64,000 nt of DNA from Candidatus Bathyarchaeota archaeon (lineage in GTDB: Archaea; Thermoproteota; Bathyarchaeia; Bathyarchaeales; Bathycorpusculaceae): positions 44,287 through 108,286 of the forward strand of contig JAOZHU010000007.1 of the NCBI GenBank assembly GCA_026014705.1, given 5' to 3'. The notes beneath the pieces were generated by a model, which saw only the letters and a list, made by a program, of their open reading frames with translations, did not search any database and was not told where the DNA came from. Within the stretch, counting starts at the first letter, position 1. The number at the start of each line of letters is the position of its first letter. The translations under genes and the position numbers were made by a program. Of the stretch, positions 31,043 to 40,426 are shown piece after piece.

Positions 31043-31978
31043 CTAAGAGTTATCGGTGATTGCGATTTGCTCAGAATAAGCCCATGTTTCTTCCACTAAA
31101 CTTTGGAGTTCACACAGAAGCGAAGCCAACTTTTTGCCTTTTTCAGTCAAAACGTAGACTTTTGGCGTTCTCCGAACAAATATGAGTTTTTTCCCTTTTA
31201 GTCTCCTTAAGCACTTGTAGGTTCTTCTCAGAGAGATGTCTGTTTTCTCGGCGAGTTTCTTAGCGGAGGCGCCTTCTTCTGGAATATTGCTGTAAATTTT
31301 CTTTTCAGTTGGAGCAAGAGTTTCCTTGGTGGGGTCGCGTTTTGACTTGAAGAAGAACACATAAGCTCGAGTTTCAGGATTTTCTATCAGTTCAGCTGTT
31401 TTCAACCGTTTCAAAATGCGGGAAGCCGCTTTAGGCGAGACTATGGCTTCAATTTCCTTGAGGGTTTTAGGTTTAGATAAAAGCACCTTGAGAAGAGTTT
31501 CTTCATAACATTCAGAATGCGCTGGCAGAATGGAAGTGAACTCGGAAAAGTCGCCTATTAACTCGTTGAGCTTGCCGCCGAATGCTGTTGCGTAGTATTG
31601 TTCCTGAGTTTCTGCCGCTAATCCAACCGCTAATAGTGGATGTAGATATTCTTGATGGATGGTTCCTTGGCTGTGCGAGTAACCTGCTCTTTTGAGTTCG
31701 TCTTGAAGTTCATCCATTGAATAGCGGCGTTTAACAATTGCTTTTAAAATATGTAGGCGAGCGCTGTTTTTGAGGGCGTTGAAGAGGTTTTTCATGAAAT
31801 TTGGGTTATTCATCATTTTTCGAAGCTGTCTAAGCTCGTTTTTCATTTTCCATACATTGCAGCTGTTTATGCATTCGAGAGGCGTCAGCGGGGCACAGTT
31901 TCTGCATTCAGCATCAAGGGTTTTCAGCATTGTTGCCACGGAGTTGCTTTTTTCCGCGTTTTCAGCGGCGCGGTCCAT
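31043..31978 (-). CDS. wHTH transcriptional regulator (multi-wHTH)
   Basis: MKNLFNALKNSARLHILKAIVKRRYSMDELQDELKRAGYSHSQGTIHQEYLHPLLAVGL; second wHTH at C-terminus. ATG at 31978 preferred over 32155. Confidence 0.75.
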   Translation of the reverse strand: MDRAAENAEKSNSVATMLKTLDAECRNCAPLTPLECINSCNVWKMKNELRQLRKMMNNPNFMKNLFNALKNSARLHILKAIVKRRYSMDELQDELKRAGYSHSQGTIHQEYLHPLLAVGLAAETQEQYYATAFGGKLNELIGDFSEFTSILPAHSECYEETLLKVLLSKPKTLKEIEAIVSPKAASRILKRLKTAELIENPETRAYVFFFKSKRDPTKETLAPTEKKIYSNIPEEGASAKKLAEKTDISLRRTYKCLRRLKGKKLIFVRRTPKVYVLTEKGKKLASLLCELQSLVEETWAYSEQIAITDNS

Positions 31979-32251
31979 TTTTGTTTGCACCTCGGTCTCT
32001 TGGGGCGTGTGTTTTTGGCGGGAAAAGGAGTGAGAGATTGGGCGTATAAGATGTTTGGAGCGACTTCCCGCCTTGGCACACGTCACACAATATATTACAT
32101 ATGTGATATTTATATACGTTTTCCACAAAAACAAATACAAAAAGCAATAAAACATTTAAAACGCTTCCACCAGCCAAACAACCCAACTTACAGCTGAAAA
32201 ATGGAAAAATTATTAAAACCGTTAACAAACTGATTCCAAGGCGAAAAAAGA

Positions 32252-33187
32252 GTGTCAACACACGACGAGAAAAACGTTCTCGACATCATAGAAAAGGTAA
32301 GCAAAAGCGTAGTCAACATAAGCACAATAAAGCTTGTGCACAACATGTTCTACCAAGCAGTCCCCGTCTCGGGGATGGGTTCAGGAACCATAATCGACGC
32401 AAAGGGCTTAATCCTCACCAACAACCACGTAGTCGGGGGCGCAGAGAAAATAAACATAACCCTCTGGAATAACGAAGTCATAGAAGGCACAATCGTGGGA
32501 TCATGCGCCGTACACGACATTGCAGTGGTGAAAGTTAACGGCAAAAACCTGCAAGCCGCAGAACTGGGAAACTCGGACAAGCTCAGAGTCGGGCAGAGAG
32601 TCTATGCCATCGGAAACCCCTTCGGGCTTGCTGGAGGACCAACGGTGACTTCAGGAGTAATCAGCGCCATAAACAGAACCATAGAGTCAGAACGCGGCTT
32701 AATAGAGAATCTTGTGCAAACAGACGCCGCGATTAACCCAGGCAACAGCGGCGGACCGCTCGTGGACTTGGAAGGCAAAGTCATCGCCATAAACACTGCC
32801 ATAATTCCTTTCGCGCAAGGCATAGGTTTTGCCATTCCGATAAACTCGGCGAAAGCGTGCACTAATGGCATGGTGACCGAGGGAATTGTTAAGAGACCGT
32901 GGCTGGGTGTAGTGGGTCTAAGCGTGACTAGCGAAGTAGCACGGTACTATGGTTTGCCAGTGGAGCAGGGAGTGCTTGTGACGAAAGTGGCTGAAGGAAG
33001 TCCTGCGGAAGACGCGGGCATGGCTAGCGGCGATATAATTCTGGAACTGGACAATGTGGAGACGCCTCGGATTGAAGAGTTGGTTAAGGAAATACACAGG
33101 CGGAAAAGCGGAGACAAAGTCAAAATATATGCATTGCGCAACGGAAGAGAACATTTCTTTGAGCTCAAACTGCGCGAGGCACGATAG
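32252..33187 (+). CDS. HtrA/DegP-like trypsin-fold serine protease with PDZ domain
   Basis: LTNNHVVGG (His), VHDIAVVKV (Asp), INPGNSGGPLVD (Ser); PDZ VTKVAEGSPAEDAGMASGDIIL. No obvious signal peptide. Confidence 0.92.
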   Translation: MSTHDEKNVLDIIEKVSKSVVNISTIKLVHNMFYQAVPVSGMGSGTIIDAKGLILTNNHVVGGAEKINITLWNNEVIEGTIVGSCAVHDIAVVKVNGKNLQAAELGNSDKLRVGQRVYAIGNPFGLAGGPTVTSGVISAINRTIESERGLIENLVQTDAAINPGNSGGPLVDLEGKVIAINTAIIPFAQGIGFAIPINSAKACTNGMVTEGIVKRPWLGVVGLSVTSEVARYYGLPVEQGVLVTKVAEGSPAEDAGMASGDIILELDNVETPRIEELVKEIHRRKSGDKVKIYALRNGREHFFELKLREAR

Positions 33188-33230
33188 AATCGCCTTTTTC
33201 ACAGCGCTTTATAAAAGGGAAAGATGAAAA

Positions 33231-33662
33231 ATGAGCCGAGAAGAAATTAAAGAAATCTTGACAAGAAGCAAAACCGTTGCCGTAGTGGGGCTGTCAAGAG
33301 ACCCGAACAAGGACAGTTACAGAATAAGCGAGTACCTGAAGGAACATGGGTTTCACATTGTTCCTGTGAACCCTTTTGCAGACGAGGTGCTTGGCAAAAA
33401 AAGCTACAAAAACCTTCTGGATATTCCAGTTGAGCTTCAGAAGACGATAGATGTCGTTGACATTTTCCGACCTGCGGAGGATGTGCCGCTGATAGTGGAG
33501 CAGGCTGCCACGCTGAAGGCGAGGCATGGGAAGCCATCGGTGATTTGGATGCAGCTAGGCATAGTAAACAAGCAAGCGGCGATGACGGCGAAAAAAGCAG
33601 GGTTCACAGTGGTAATGAACAGGTGCATGATGGTGGAGCACATGCGTCTGGCTTACGGTTAA
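33231..33662 (+). CDS. CoA-binding domain protein
   Basis: VAVVGLSRDPNKDSYRISEYLKEHGFHIVPVNP...MNRCMMVEH. Confidence 0.92.
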   Translation: MSREEIKEILTRSKTVAVVGLSRDPNKDSYRISEYLKEHGFHIVPVNPFADEVLGKKSYKNLLDIPVELQKTIDVVDIFRPAEDVPLIVEQAATLKARHGKPSVIWMQLGIVNKQAAMTAKKAGFTVVMNRCMMVEHMRLAYG

Positions 33663-33663
33663 G

Positions 33664-34527
33664 TTATGCTTCGCCAAGCAGTAGTGAAGCAAGAGTGGCT
33701 ATTATGACAATCACTAATGTTTCGGCTAAGGTGATTTTCCAGTTAACTCGGGTTTTCTTTGAGCGGTACCGAACAAGGAAAACGCCAACTATAGCTGCGA
33801 CCAAGATTAATGACGCTGTTATGTTGAAGTATGGTGGGAGAATCAAGTAGGTTGTTATCGGTATTATCCCAGCGAGGAAAGTTGTGGTTCCGCAGATTAT
33901 TGCCGCATAGAGATTCGACCTGTGAATTTCCTTGCCCAGCAAAGTGAACAGTTTTTTCACTAAGAGCAAGGATTTGTCGCGTTCTTTTTTATCTGGAATA
34001 TCGCTTAGGCTGTAATTCATCAAGTTCTGCAGCGTCGTAATGTCCGCTAGGTCCTCGGTGATTCCGCCCAGAAGGAAGCTGGAGAAATTGGTGATGGCAA
34101 CAGCGCTTAATGTTAGAAACGCAGCGAAAATCACTGCTGCACGAGTCCCTAGAAAAGTCGGGCTGGCTGTTAATGTTGCTATAAAAGCGGACAGTATGAC
34201 GACCAAGCTGGTTATTGAACCGTCAACCAGTCCAGCTACGACCTCCATGATTGGCTCTTTTTTCAGTAGGAGGCTTTCCCATTCTTTGCCCAGTTTTTGC
34301 CCTTGCTCAGTTAATTTAATGGTGTTGCCGTCATCTACGATAAGTTTTTCAGAAGCCATTTCTTTAAGAGCCTTCTCAAGCTCACCCATGTCTATGCAGG
34401 CATAGCCAACGCATACCTTGTCAAGTCTACTCTTAAGCGTGGATTTTTGCACCGAAGCGCCTTTGCTGAGGTTCAACAAAACAATTATTCTTATAACGTC
34501 AGGCAACTCTTGAATTTCAAAGGACAC
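33664..34527 (-). CDS. wHTH domain fused to VIT1/CCC1-like membrane domain
   Basis: N-terminal wHTH-like about 90 aa, then EVVAGLVDGSITSLVVILSAF and five hydrophobic segments. Confidence 0.6.
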   Translation of the reverse strand: MSFEIQELPDVIRIIVLLNLSKGASVQKSTLKSRLDKVCVGYACIDMGELEKALKEMASEKLIVDDGNTIKLTEQGQKLGKEWESLLLKKEPIMEVVAGLVDGSITSLVVILSAFIATLTASPTFLGTRAAVIFAAFLTLSAVAITNFSSFLLGGITEDLADITTLQNLMNYSLSDIPDKKERDKSLLLVKKLFTLLGKEIHRSNLYAAIICGTTTFLAGIIPITTYLILPPYFNITASLILVAAIVGVFLVRYRSKKTRVNWKITLAETLVIVIIATLASLLLGEA

Positions 34528-34676
34528 TCAATCAGTCACCGTTGTGCGCTTTTAAATGGCTTTTTCGATGCTAATAACTTTTGTGCGTCTCCCAAGCATG
34601 TTTCAGCGTTTGAAAACAGACGGAAACTGCAGAAAAAAACGCAGGACGCCGTTGGATGCGGATCCAGCAGAAATTC

Positions 34677-35159
34677 TTAGGGCTTGATTTTCTGCAGCGC
34701 TTCTTCGATTTCACTGTAGTTTGGCTCGGTATCAGGGTTATCTGAGACCCATGCGTAGCGCACTGTACCTTTTTCGTCCAAGATGAAGATGGAGCGTTTG
34801 GCAACCGTGTAGCCTTTGAGACCGCTGAAGTTTGATGCTTTGACGCCGTAGGCATTTATGACCTCGTGATTGTAGTCGCTCAATATTGTGAAAGGCAGTT
34901 TGTTCTTTTCAGCGAAAGCCTTGTTCGAGAAAGGGTCATTTACGCTTATGCCGACTACTTGGGCTTTCAAGTTGGTTAGCCTCGCCATGGAATCTCGGAA
35001 AGCACACATTTCTTTTGTGCATGTTGAGGTGAAGGCGTTAACGAAAAAGGCTAAGACTACTTTGCCCTTAAGAAATTCCTTTAAGCTTCTATTTTGCAGG
35101 TTTGTGTCCGGCAAGGTGAAGTCTGGTGCTTTGTCGCCTATTTTTACTGCAGTAACCAA
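34677..35159 (-). CDS. Peroxiredoxin (AhpC/TSA family)
   Basis: KIGDKAPDFTLPDTNLQNRSLKEFLKGKVVLAFFVNAFTSTCTKEMCAFRD. TTG at 35159 removes overlap with nth. Confidence 0.88.
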   Translation of the reverse strand: MVTAVKIGDKAPDFTLPDTNLQNRSLKEFLKGKVVLAFFVNAFTSTCTKEMCAFRDSMARLTNLKAQVVGISVNDPFSNKAFAEKNKLPFTILSDYNHEVINAYGVKASNFSGLKGYTVAKRSIFILDEKGTVRYAWVSDNPDTEPNYSEIEEALQKIKP

Positions 35160-35215
35160 TTTAAAATTCGCCTCAATTAGAGGAGCTGACTTCAGCCTTA
35201 TAAACTGTAGCGGTT

Positions 35216-35875
35216 TCAGGTGAACGTGAATGCCGACGGGCAAAGCGTGTTCAGCACACAAGCGGCGCAGTGGGGTTTCTTTGCGGCGCACACTCGCCTG
35301 CCGTGGAAAATGAGTAGATCAGTTATTCGCATCCACTTGTCCCGCGGCACTATGCGCATCAAGTCTGCTTCGATTTTGTCGGGGTCATCAGTTTTGGCAA
35401 GCCCGAGTCTTTGGGCAAGCCTGCGCACGTGGGTGTCCACGGCTACGCCTTCAATGACGCCGTATGCGTTTGTTAAAACGATGTTAGCGGTTTTTCTTGC
35501 TACGCCTGGAAGCTCAAGCAGTTCAGCCATTGTCCGCGGAACTTCCGAGTTGTGCTTTGCGACCAGCAGTTGGCAGCAGTTTTTTATGTGTTTAGCCTTG
35601 TTTCTGTAGAAGCCAGTGGACTTTATGTCTTGTTCAAGTTCCGCAGTATCGGCGTTAGCGTAGTCTTCAGTTTTAGTGTATTTTTTGAATAGGGATTTTG
35701 TTACGATGTTGACTCGTTCGTCGGTGCATTGAGCTGACAGAATAGTGGCTATTAGCAGTTCCAGTGGGGTTGTGTAGTTCAATGCGGTTTTGGCGTCTGG
35801 GTATTCTTTTTCAAGCAGCTGAATTATGCGTAGTGCACGTGTTCTTAAGTCAAGCGTTTCTTCAACGTGTTCCAT
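35216..35875 (-). CDS. nth: Endonuclease III
   Basis: LLIATILSAQCTDERVN, ELLELPGVARKTANIVLTNAYGVIEGVAVDTHVRRLAQRLGL; Fe-S loop CAAKKPHCAACVLNTLC. Confidence 0.95.
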   Translation of the reverse strand: MEHVEETLDLRTRALRIIQLLEKEYPDAKTALNYTTPLELLIATILSAQCTDERVNIVTKSLFKKYTKTEDYANADTAELEQDIKSTGFYRNKAKHIKNCCQLLVAKHNSEVPRTMAELLELPGVARKTANIVLTNAYGVIEGVAVDTHVRRLAQRLGLAKTDDPDKIEADLMRIVPRDKWMRITDLLIFHGRRVCAAKKPHCAACVLNTLCPSAFTFT

Positions 35876-35962
35876 GGCTGTTGCCTCGCAATGCTATACT
35901 GTTGTTGCCTTAGGGAAAAAACTTTTACTATCCAGCGTGAACATTTATGCGAGGTGAACTTT

Positions 35963-36112
35963 ATGGGGTTGAAACTTAAGGTTGACGGCAAAGAGATTCC
36001 GTTGAACAAGTTTGTGGAGAAAATCTTAAACAGCACAATAGTTGGCGCCGTGTCCTCGCTGAAAGGAATAAAAGAAGACTGGAAAAAAATCGAAATTGAC
36101 CTTTCACGATGA
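35963..36112 (+). CDS. Small conserved-looking protein (49 aa)
   Basis: MGLKLKVDGKEIPLNKFVEKILNSTIVGAVSSLKGIKEDWKKIEIDLSR; GAGGTGA upstream of ATG. Confidence 0.6.
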   Translation: MGLKLKVDGKEIPLNKFVEKILNSTIVGAVSSLKGIKEDWKKIEIDLSR

Positions 36113-36121
36113 ACCAGCAAG

Positions 36122-36643
36122 CTATCCTGAAAAGTCGATGCGGGTATTTATTTCCCCGAACAGTTCCCTTTTTGCCTTGCATATGGGGCAAACGTAAGGC
36201 GGCTCATCCCTGTAGACAACGTACCCGCATTGTTTGCAGTACCACAACTTCTTTTTCGCTTCAGGAACTGCTTGTGCTTCAGTTTTCGTTGCCGCTGGTG
36301 CGCTGTAGGCTTTTGCTTGTTTCTCCACTGGCCTGCGTTCAGGAACAGGCTGCAAAACAGTTTTGCCTTCGTAGACATCTTTCCTAACGTAAAGCCCACA
36401 GTAGCATGCACCGTATTGTTGGACATCTAAGTCTCGGTAGTCGCAGGGGCAGATGACGTCGCGGTCTATTTCGAACTTTCCGGATGAGAGCCTGCATGGG
36501 CAGGAGGGGTAACTGTAGCGCTCTTCGTTTTGTTTTAAGCCTTCCAGCAAGCTTTGTAGAAATTGCGGGTCAGGGTTCAGGTAGTACCCGTAAGTTCTCG
36601 CATCTGCTTCTGCCCTTTGACGCACCGCGTCTATGGTGGTCAT
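36122..36643 (-). CDS. Ferredoxin:thioredoxin reductase catalytic-like chain fused to rubredoxin-like domain
   Basis: CPC-X14-CPC-X13-CYC pattern (PSCPCRL...ICPCDYR...ACYCGLY); C-terminal WYCKQCGYVVYRDEPPYVCPICKAKRELF. Confidence 0.85.
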   Translation of the reverse strand: MTTIDAVRQRAEADARTYGYYLNPDPQFLQSLLEGLKQNEERYSYPSCPCRLSSGKFEIDRDVICPCDYRDLDVQQYGACYCGLYVRKDVYEGKTVLQPVPERRPVEKQAKAYSAPAATKTEAQAVPEAKKKLWYCKQCGYVVYRDEPPYVCPICKAKRELFGEINTRIDFSG

Positions 36644-36933
36644 ACGCCGAGTATCTCCTTGAATTTGTCTTTGCGGAAGCCCGTGATTAGGATGTTGTCG
36701 TCTATGATTATGGTTGGGTAGCTTAGGGCTCCGCCTTTGCTGAGGATGTGCTCTCGGATTTTTTCCTTGTCTTTTTCGTCGCAGAGGTCAACATCTACGT
36801 ACTCGTATTCTATGTCGTTGTCTTTCAAGTACTGTTTTGTCATTTTGCACCAGACGCATGTGCTGAGGGCGTAGACAGTGACTTTGTGCTGGTTGTTTTT
36901 ACCTGCTACTTTGGAGAAGTTCATCTTTTTCAC
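36640..36933 (-). CDS. Glutaredoxin-like protein
   Basis: VTVYALSTCVWCKMTKQYLKDNDIEYEYVDVD...SYPTIIIDDNILITGF; overlaps start of the FTR-like gene. Confidence 0.9.
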   Translation of the reverse strand: MKKMNFSKVAGKNNQHKVTVYALSTCVWCKMTKQYLKDNDIEYEYVDVDLCDEKDKEKIREHILSKGGALSYPTIIIDDNILITGFRKDKFKEILGV

Positions 36934-37187
36934 TGGTTAGTGTTTGTTGTTCACATGATATAACTGTTTAGCTTAAAAGTGGCGTCGTTTCAACGGTTTT
37001 TGAATTTGCAGATGCTGGCACTTTTTTTCAGCTACTTCGTAATAGGCAGGTTTTTCCTCAACAAAATAGTGTTTGATGGCGTCTGTTATCATTTTGCAGG
37101 AAAAATTTTGCTAGTTAACCAGGTTCCCAGCACACTTCTTGGTTTGGCAAAGCTTATTAGTAGCATCAGTAGAAAACTGGAAAACAC

Positions 37188-37221
37188 ATTCTTACGTGAA
37201 TCAAACCGAGCACGTGAGAAT
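37188..37221 (+). promoter_or_regulatory. 5' leader inverted repeat ATTCTTACGTG-N12-CACGTGAGAAT
   Basis: Also present at 40368-40401 upstream of the next paralog with the same spacing. Confidence 0.55.
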
Positions 37222-37242
37222 AGAAAAATAGGAGAAAGAAAG

Positions 37243-40035
37243 TTGAACATTGAAAAAAGCAAAACAACCTCTGCTGCTATCGCCTTGATTCTGACGCTCT
37301 CGCTAGCTATATCGTTCATTGCTATACCCGTTGTTAAAGCATATGATCCCCCATGGACTATTCCAACCAGCGCCTATGTTACTTGCGCGCCAAGCACAAT
37401 CGGTCTTGGGCAATCAACCACCATTGTCGTGTTTGTTGACAGGTATCCGCCGACAGCAGGCGGCGCCGTTGGTCAACGATGGGACGGATTCAAGATAGAC
37501 ATCACAAAGCCAGACGGCACCAAGGAAACTATAGGACCATGGAAATGTGGAAGTGCCGTGGCTAGTGATTTCAAGGTATACACCCCCGACCAGATTGGTA
37601 CATACACAATTGTGTTCAGCTGGCCCGGAGGAAAAGTTGAATCCAGCCCAGCCCAATACACACACGCAGGCATCGGTGACATTTTCTTAGGCTCCACAAG
37701 CCAACCGACGACACTCGTTGTAACAGCAGATAAAGTGCCTATTTATCCGGAGACCCCGCTTCCGACTGACTATTGGACGCGCCCATTAAACGCCATGAAC
37801 AGAGATTGGACAAAGATTGCAAGCAACTGGCTAGGAGGAACATGGCTGAAGAACAACTACCAACGATACGGTACAGGACCGACTACAGCCCACATATTGT
37901 GGACTGCGCCTATTCTGGCGGATTCACCTTCCAGCATGGGCTATCCAGGTGGTCTAGTTGACGGAAGCTGGCCTGGTATCTCCACCAACATCAACGACTA
38001 CCAGTCTCCGTGGCGAAACCCGATAATCATGAATGGCATACTCTATTACAGCGCACCGACGACCGCGCAAACTGCAAAGTATGGGTACTATGCAGTTGAT
38101 TTGCATACTGGAGAGCGGCTATGGTATAAGAATGGAACCGACAACGGTATCAACAATCCTTTTTCAATGACTACACCTAGCATTGTCAGCACGGCTCCTT
38201 CATACGCGCAACAGTATTATATTCTGTCATTCGGGCAGCTCTACTACTACTATTCGGTCAACGGACAGGGAGTGGCTTCTTTCTTGTGGATGACACAGCA
38301 GGCCGCGACAACCTTCGTCACTTCGACTACGACTTGGTACATGCTCGACTCTTCAACTGGAAACGTAATATTGACTCTGAAAAACGTGCCAAGCGGTACC
38401 GCCGCAACGGGCCAAGATGGGTCTCTTCTGATATACCGATACATTCCTTCTACAGGCAACTTCCTTTGCTGGAACTCAAGCCAAGCCATTTATCCAGGCG
38501 GTCCTACATCCAGTGGCGGTCAGGTTTTCCGACCTCCATTAGGAGCAGTAATTGACGCTGTTAACGACGATAAATGGGTTAACGCCAGCACAACTTGGGG
38601 CACAGCTCTTAGTCCGCAGCTTAAAGAGGCATTGAAGACTCCGCATTCGGGATACACGATGAACGTGACAAGCGATTCTTTCAAGAATCTACCAGGAAGC
38701 ATGACTATAATACAAGATAAGAACCGCGTGACAAAGAAGATATTTGGCTCGTCAATTACAACCACATACGGCAGTATAGGCGGTTCCTGCACTGGGGACA
38801 CAATTGCGATATGGTGTGCAACCGTAAAGGAAGGCGCAGCGCCTTATAGTCCTTGGCCAACACTGGACGCTGCTGTGAACACCAACCTTGGCTTCGCCGT
38901 TACACTGGACTATTACAAAAACATAACGGTTCCAATACCAGGCAAGAACCACACTTGGTCCATTGGCGGAAACGACTACGAGAGTGACACCTTTATGCTG
39001 AGATGTGCGCAAACGGGTCAGCTTTGGGCTTACAAGTTAAGCACTGGGGAATTAAAGTGGGGACCGACCCCAGCGTTGTCAGGACAAGAACAGTTTGAGT
39101 ACTATGGCCAATCCAGCAATATCTACGACGATAAGGTTCTCGTTGGCTCTCAGTATACGGGAACTCTAAAAGCCTATGACGTAGCCACTGGAAAGCTCTT
39201 GTGGACTTATGAAGCTGACGCTGCACCATACCGTTTTGAAAGCGCATACGGACGCAACATGCCATTAACCATAAGCGCTGTTTGCGATGGAATGGTCTAT
39301 GTGCACTCTACTGAGCACTCGCCTACTAATCCGCTCTGGCGACAATCCTATGTTCGCTGTATCAACATGACAGACGGAACGCTAATTTGGAAGCTGCCTA
39401 TTTTCAACATGGCTTTAGCCATTGCAGACGGTAAACTCGTTGCTGCAAGTCAGTATGACAATCTTATATACACTGTTGGGAAGGGACCAAGCGCTGTAAC
39501 AGTTTCTGCTCCGCAGAGCGGCGTAACCATGGGCTCCAGCTTTGTCATCACAGGCACGGTCACTGATCAATCTCCCGGCGCTAAGGCGGTCGCTAAGAAG
39601 ATGGGCTACACTAACGGCGTTGCCTGCGTTTCTGACGCAAGCCAGGAAGGATGGATGAGCTATTTGTACATGCAGCAGCCTTGCCCCGCGGACGTTACTG
39701 GTGTTCCAGTGAGAATTGACGTTTTAGACCCTAACGGCAACTACGTTAACCTTGGCACTGCTACGAACAACTTGAACGGCGTCTACGGTCTCGCAGTGGA
39801 CACAAACGACCTTGATGCTGGTCCAGGCTTGTACGAGGTCATCGCTACGTTTGAAGGCTCTGGCTCTTACGGCTCCTCATTCGCTACGACTTACTTTACG
39901 CTTGACGCGGCGCCTGAAACGTCGCCTCCACCAGAGTATCCACAGCCTGTTGACCCGACATGGACTATTGTGGGCGTCGGCATCGCGATGATAATTGCCG
40001 TGGCGCTCGCTGCAGTCTGGATAAAGAAGAAATAG
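37243..40035 (+). CDS. Secreted, membrane-anchored beta-propeller surface protein, paralog 2
   Basis: TTG start after GGAGAAAG; signal peptide; LHTGERLWYKN, LSTGELKWGPTP, VATGKLLWTYE; C-terminal EYPQPVDPTWTIVGVGIAMIIAVALAAVWIKKK. The N-terminal extension to 36979 is not supported. Confidence 0.88.
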   Translation: MNIEKSKTTSAAIALILTLSLAISFIAIPVVKAYDPPWTIPTSAYVTCAPSTIGLGQSTTIVVFVDRYPPTAGGAVGQRWDGFKIDITKPDGTKETIGPWKCGSAVASDFKVYTPDQIGTYTIVFSWPGGKVESSPAQYTHAGIGDIFLGSTSQPTTLVVTADKVPIYPETPLPTDYWTRPLNAMNRDWTKIASNWLGGTWLKNNYQRYGTGPTTAHILWTAPILADSPSSMGYPGGLVDGSWPGISTNINDYQSPWRNPIIMNGILYYSAPTTAQTAKYGYYAVDLHTGERLWYKNGTDNGINNPFSMTTPSIVSTAPSYAQQYYILSFGQLYYYYSVNGQGVASFLWMTQQAATTFVTSTTTWYMLDSSTGNVILTLKNVPSGTAATGQDGSLLIYRYIPSTGNFLCWNSSQAIYPGGPTSSGGQVFRPPLGAVIDAVNDDKWVNASTTWGTALSPQLKEALKTPHSGYTMNVTSDSFKNLPGSMTIIQDKNRVTKKIFGSSITTTYGSIGGSCTGDTIAIWCATVKEGAAPYSPWPTLDAAVNTNLGFAVTLDYYKNITVPIPGKNHTWSIGGNDYESDTFMLRCAQTGQLWAYKLSTGELKWGPTPALSGQEQFEYYGQSSNIYDDKVLVGSQYTGTLKAYDVATGKLLWTYEADAAPYRFESAYGRNMPLTISAVCDGMVYVHSTEHSPTNPLWRQSYVRCINMTDGTLIWKLPIFNMALAIADGKLVAASQYDNLIYTVGKGPSAVTVSAPQSGVTMGSSFVITGTVTDQSPGAKAVAKKMGYTNGVACVSDASQEGWMSYLYMQQPCPADVTGVPVRIDVLDPNGNYVNLGTATNNLNGVYGLAVDTNDLDAGPGLYEVIATFEGSGSYGSSFATTYFTLDAAPETSPPPEYPQPVDPTWTIVGVGIAMIIAVALAAVWIKKK

Positions 40036-40367
40036 CCATCCGCAAATTGCAAAATCCTCTTCCCCCTTTTTTAGTCATGTTAAAGCAAGGATTATCGCGA
40101 TGGAAAAAATTGGTCTGAGACGACTTTGAGCGGAATGCGACTACAGAAACAGACGATGCGACTGCTGTCTAAAGAAGTTCATTTTCACTCTTTCCCTATT
40201 GCGTTGCTCGGAGCATCAGCAAACCCTTCTATGGGGGTTGTTTACAGGTTTTGTTTAATGTTTGGAGCGGTATTGTTTGGTTTTTTCGGGTCGCAGTTGG
40301 CGTAGAATTCGTGATTGCCTGTTTTTCTAAAGTCTTAAATATTGATCGGTCATATAGCAACAATCGC

Positions 40368-40401
40368 ATTCTTGCGTGAGACAAAATAATCACGTGAGAA
40401 T
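40368..40401 (+). promoter_or_regulatory. 5' leader inverted repeat ATTCTTGCGTG-N12-CACGTGAGAAT
   Basis: Homologous to 37188-37221. Confidence 0.55.
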
Positions 40402-40426
40402 AAAAGAAAAGGAAGAGAGAAAACAA

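Noticed and set aside
34569-34686. Short + ORF MLITFVRLPSMFQRLKTDGNCRKKRRTPLDADPAEILRA
   Set aside because: 39 aa, no family signature and overlaps the end of the peroxiredoxin gene antisense; not supportable.
36979-37242. N-terminal extension of the 1018-aa ORF
   Set aside because: The signal peptide begins after the TTG at 37243, which has an RBS-like GGAGAAAG; the extension covers the conserved leader inverted repeat.
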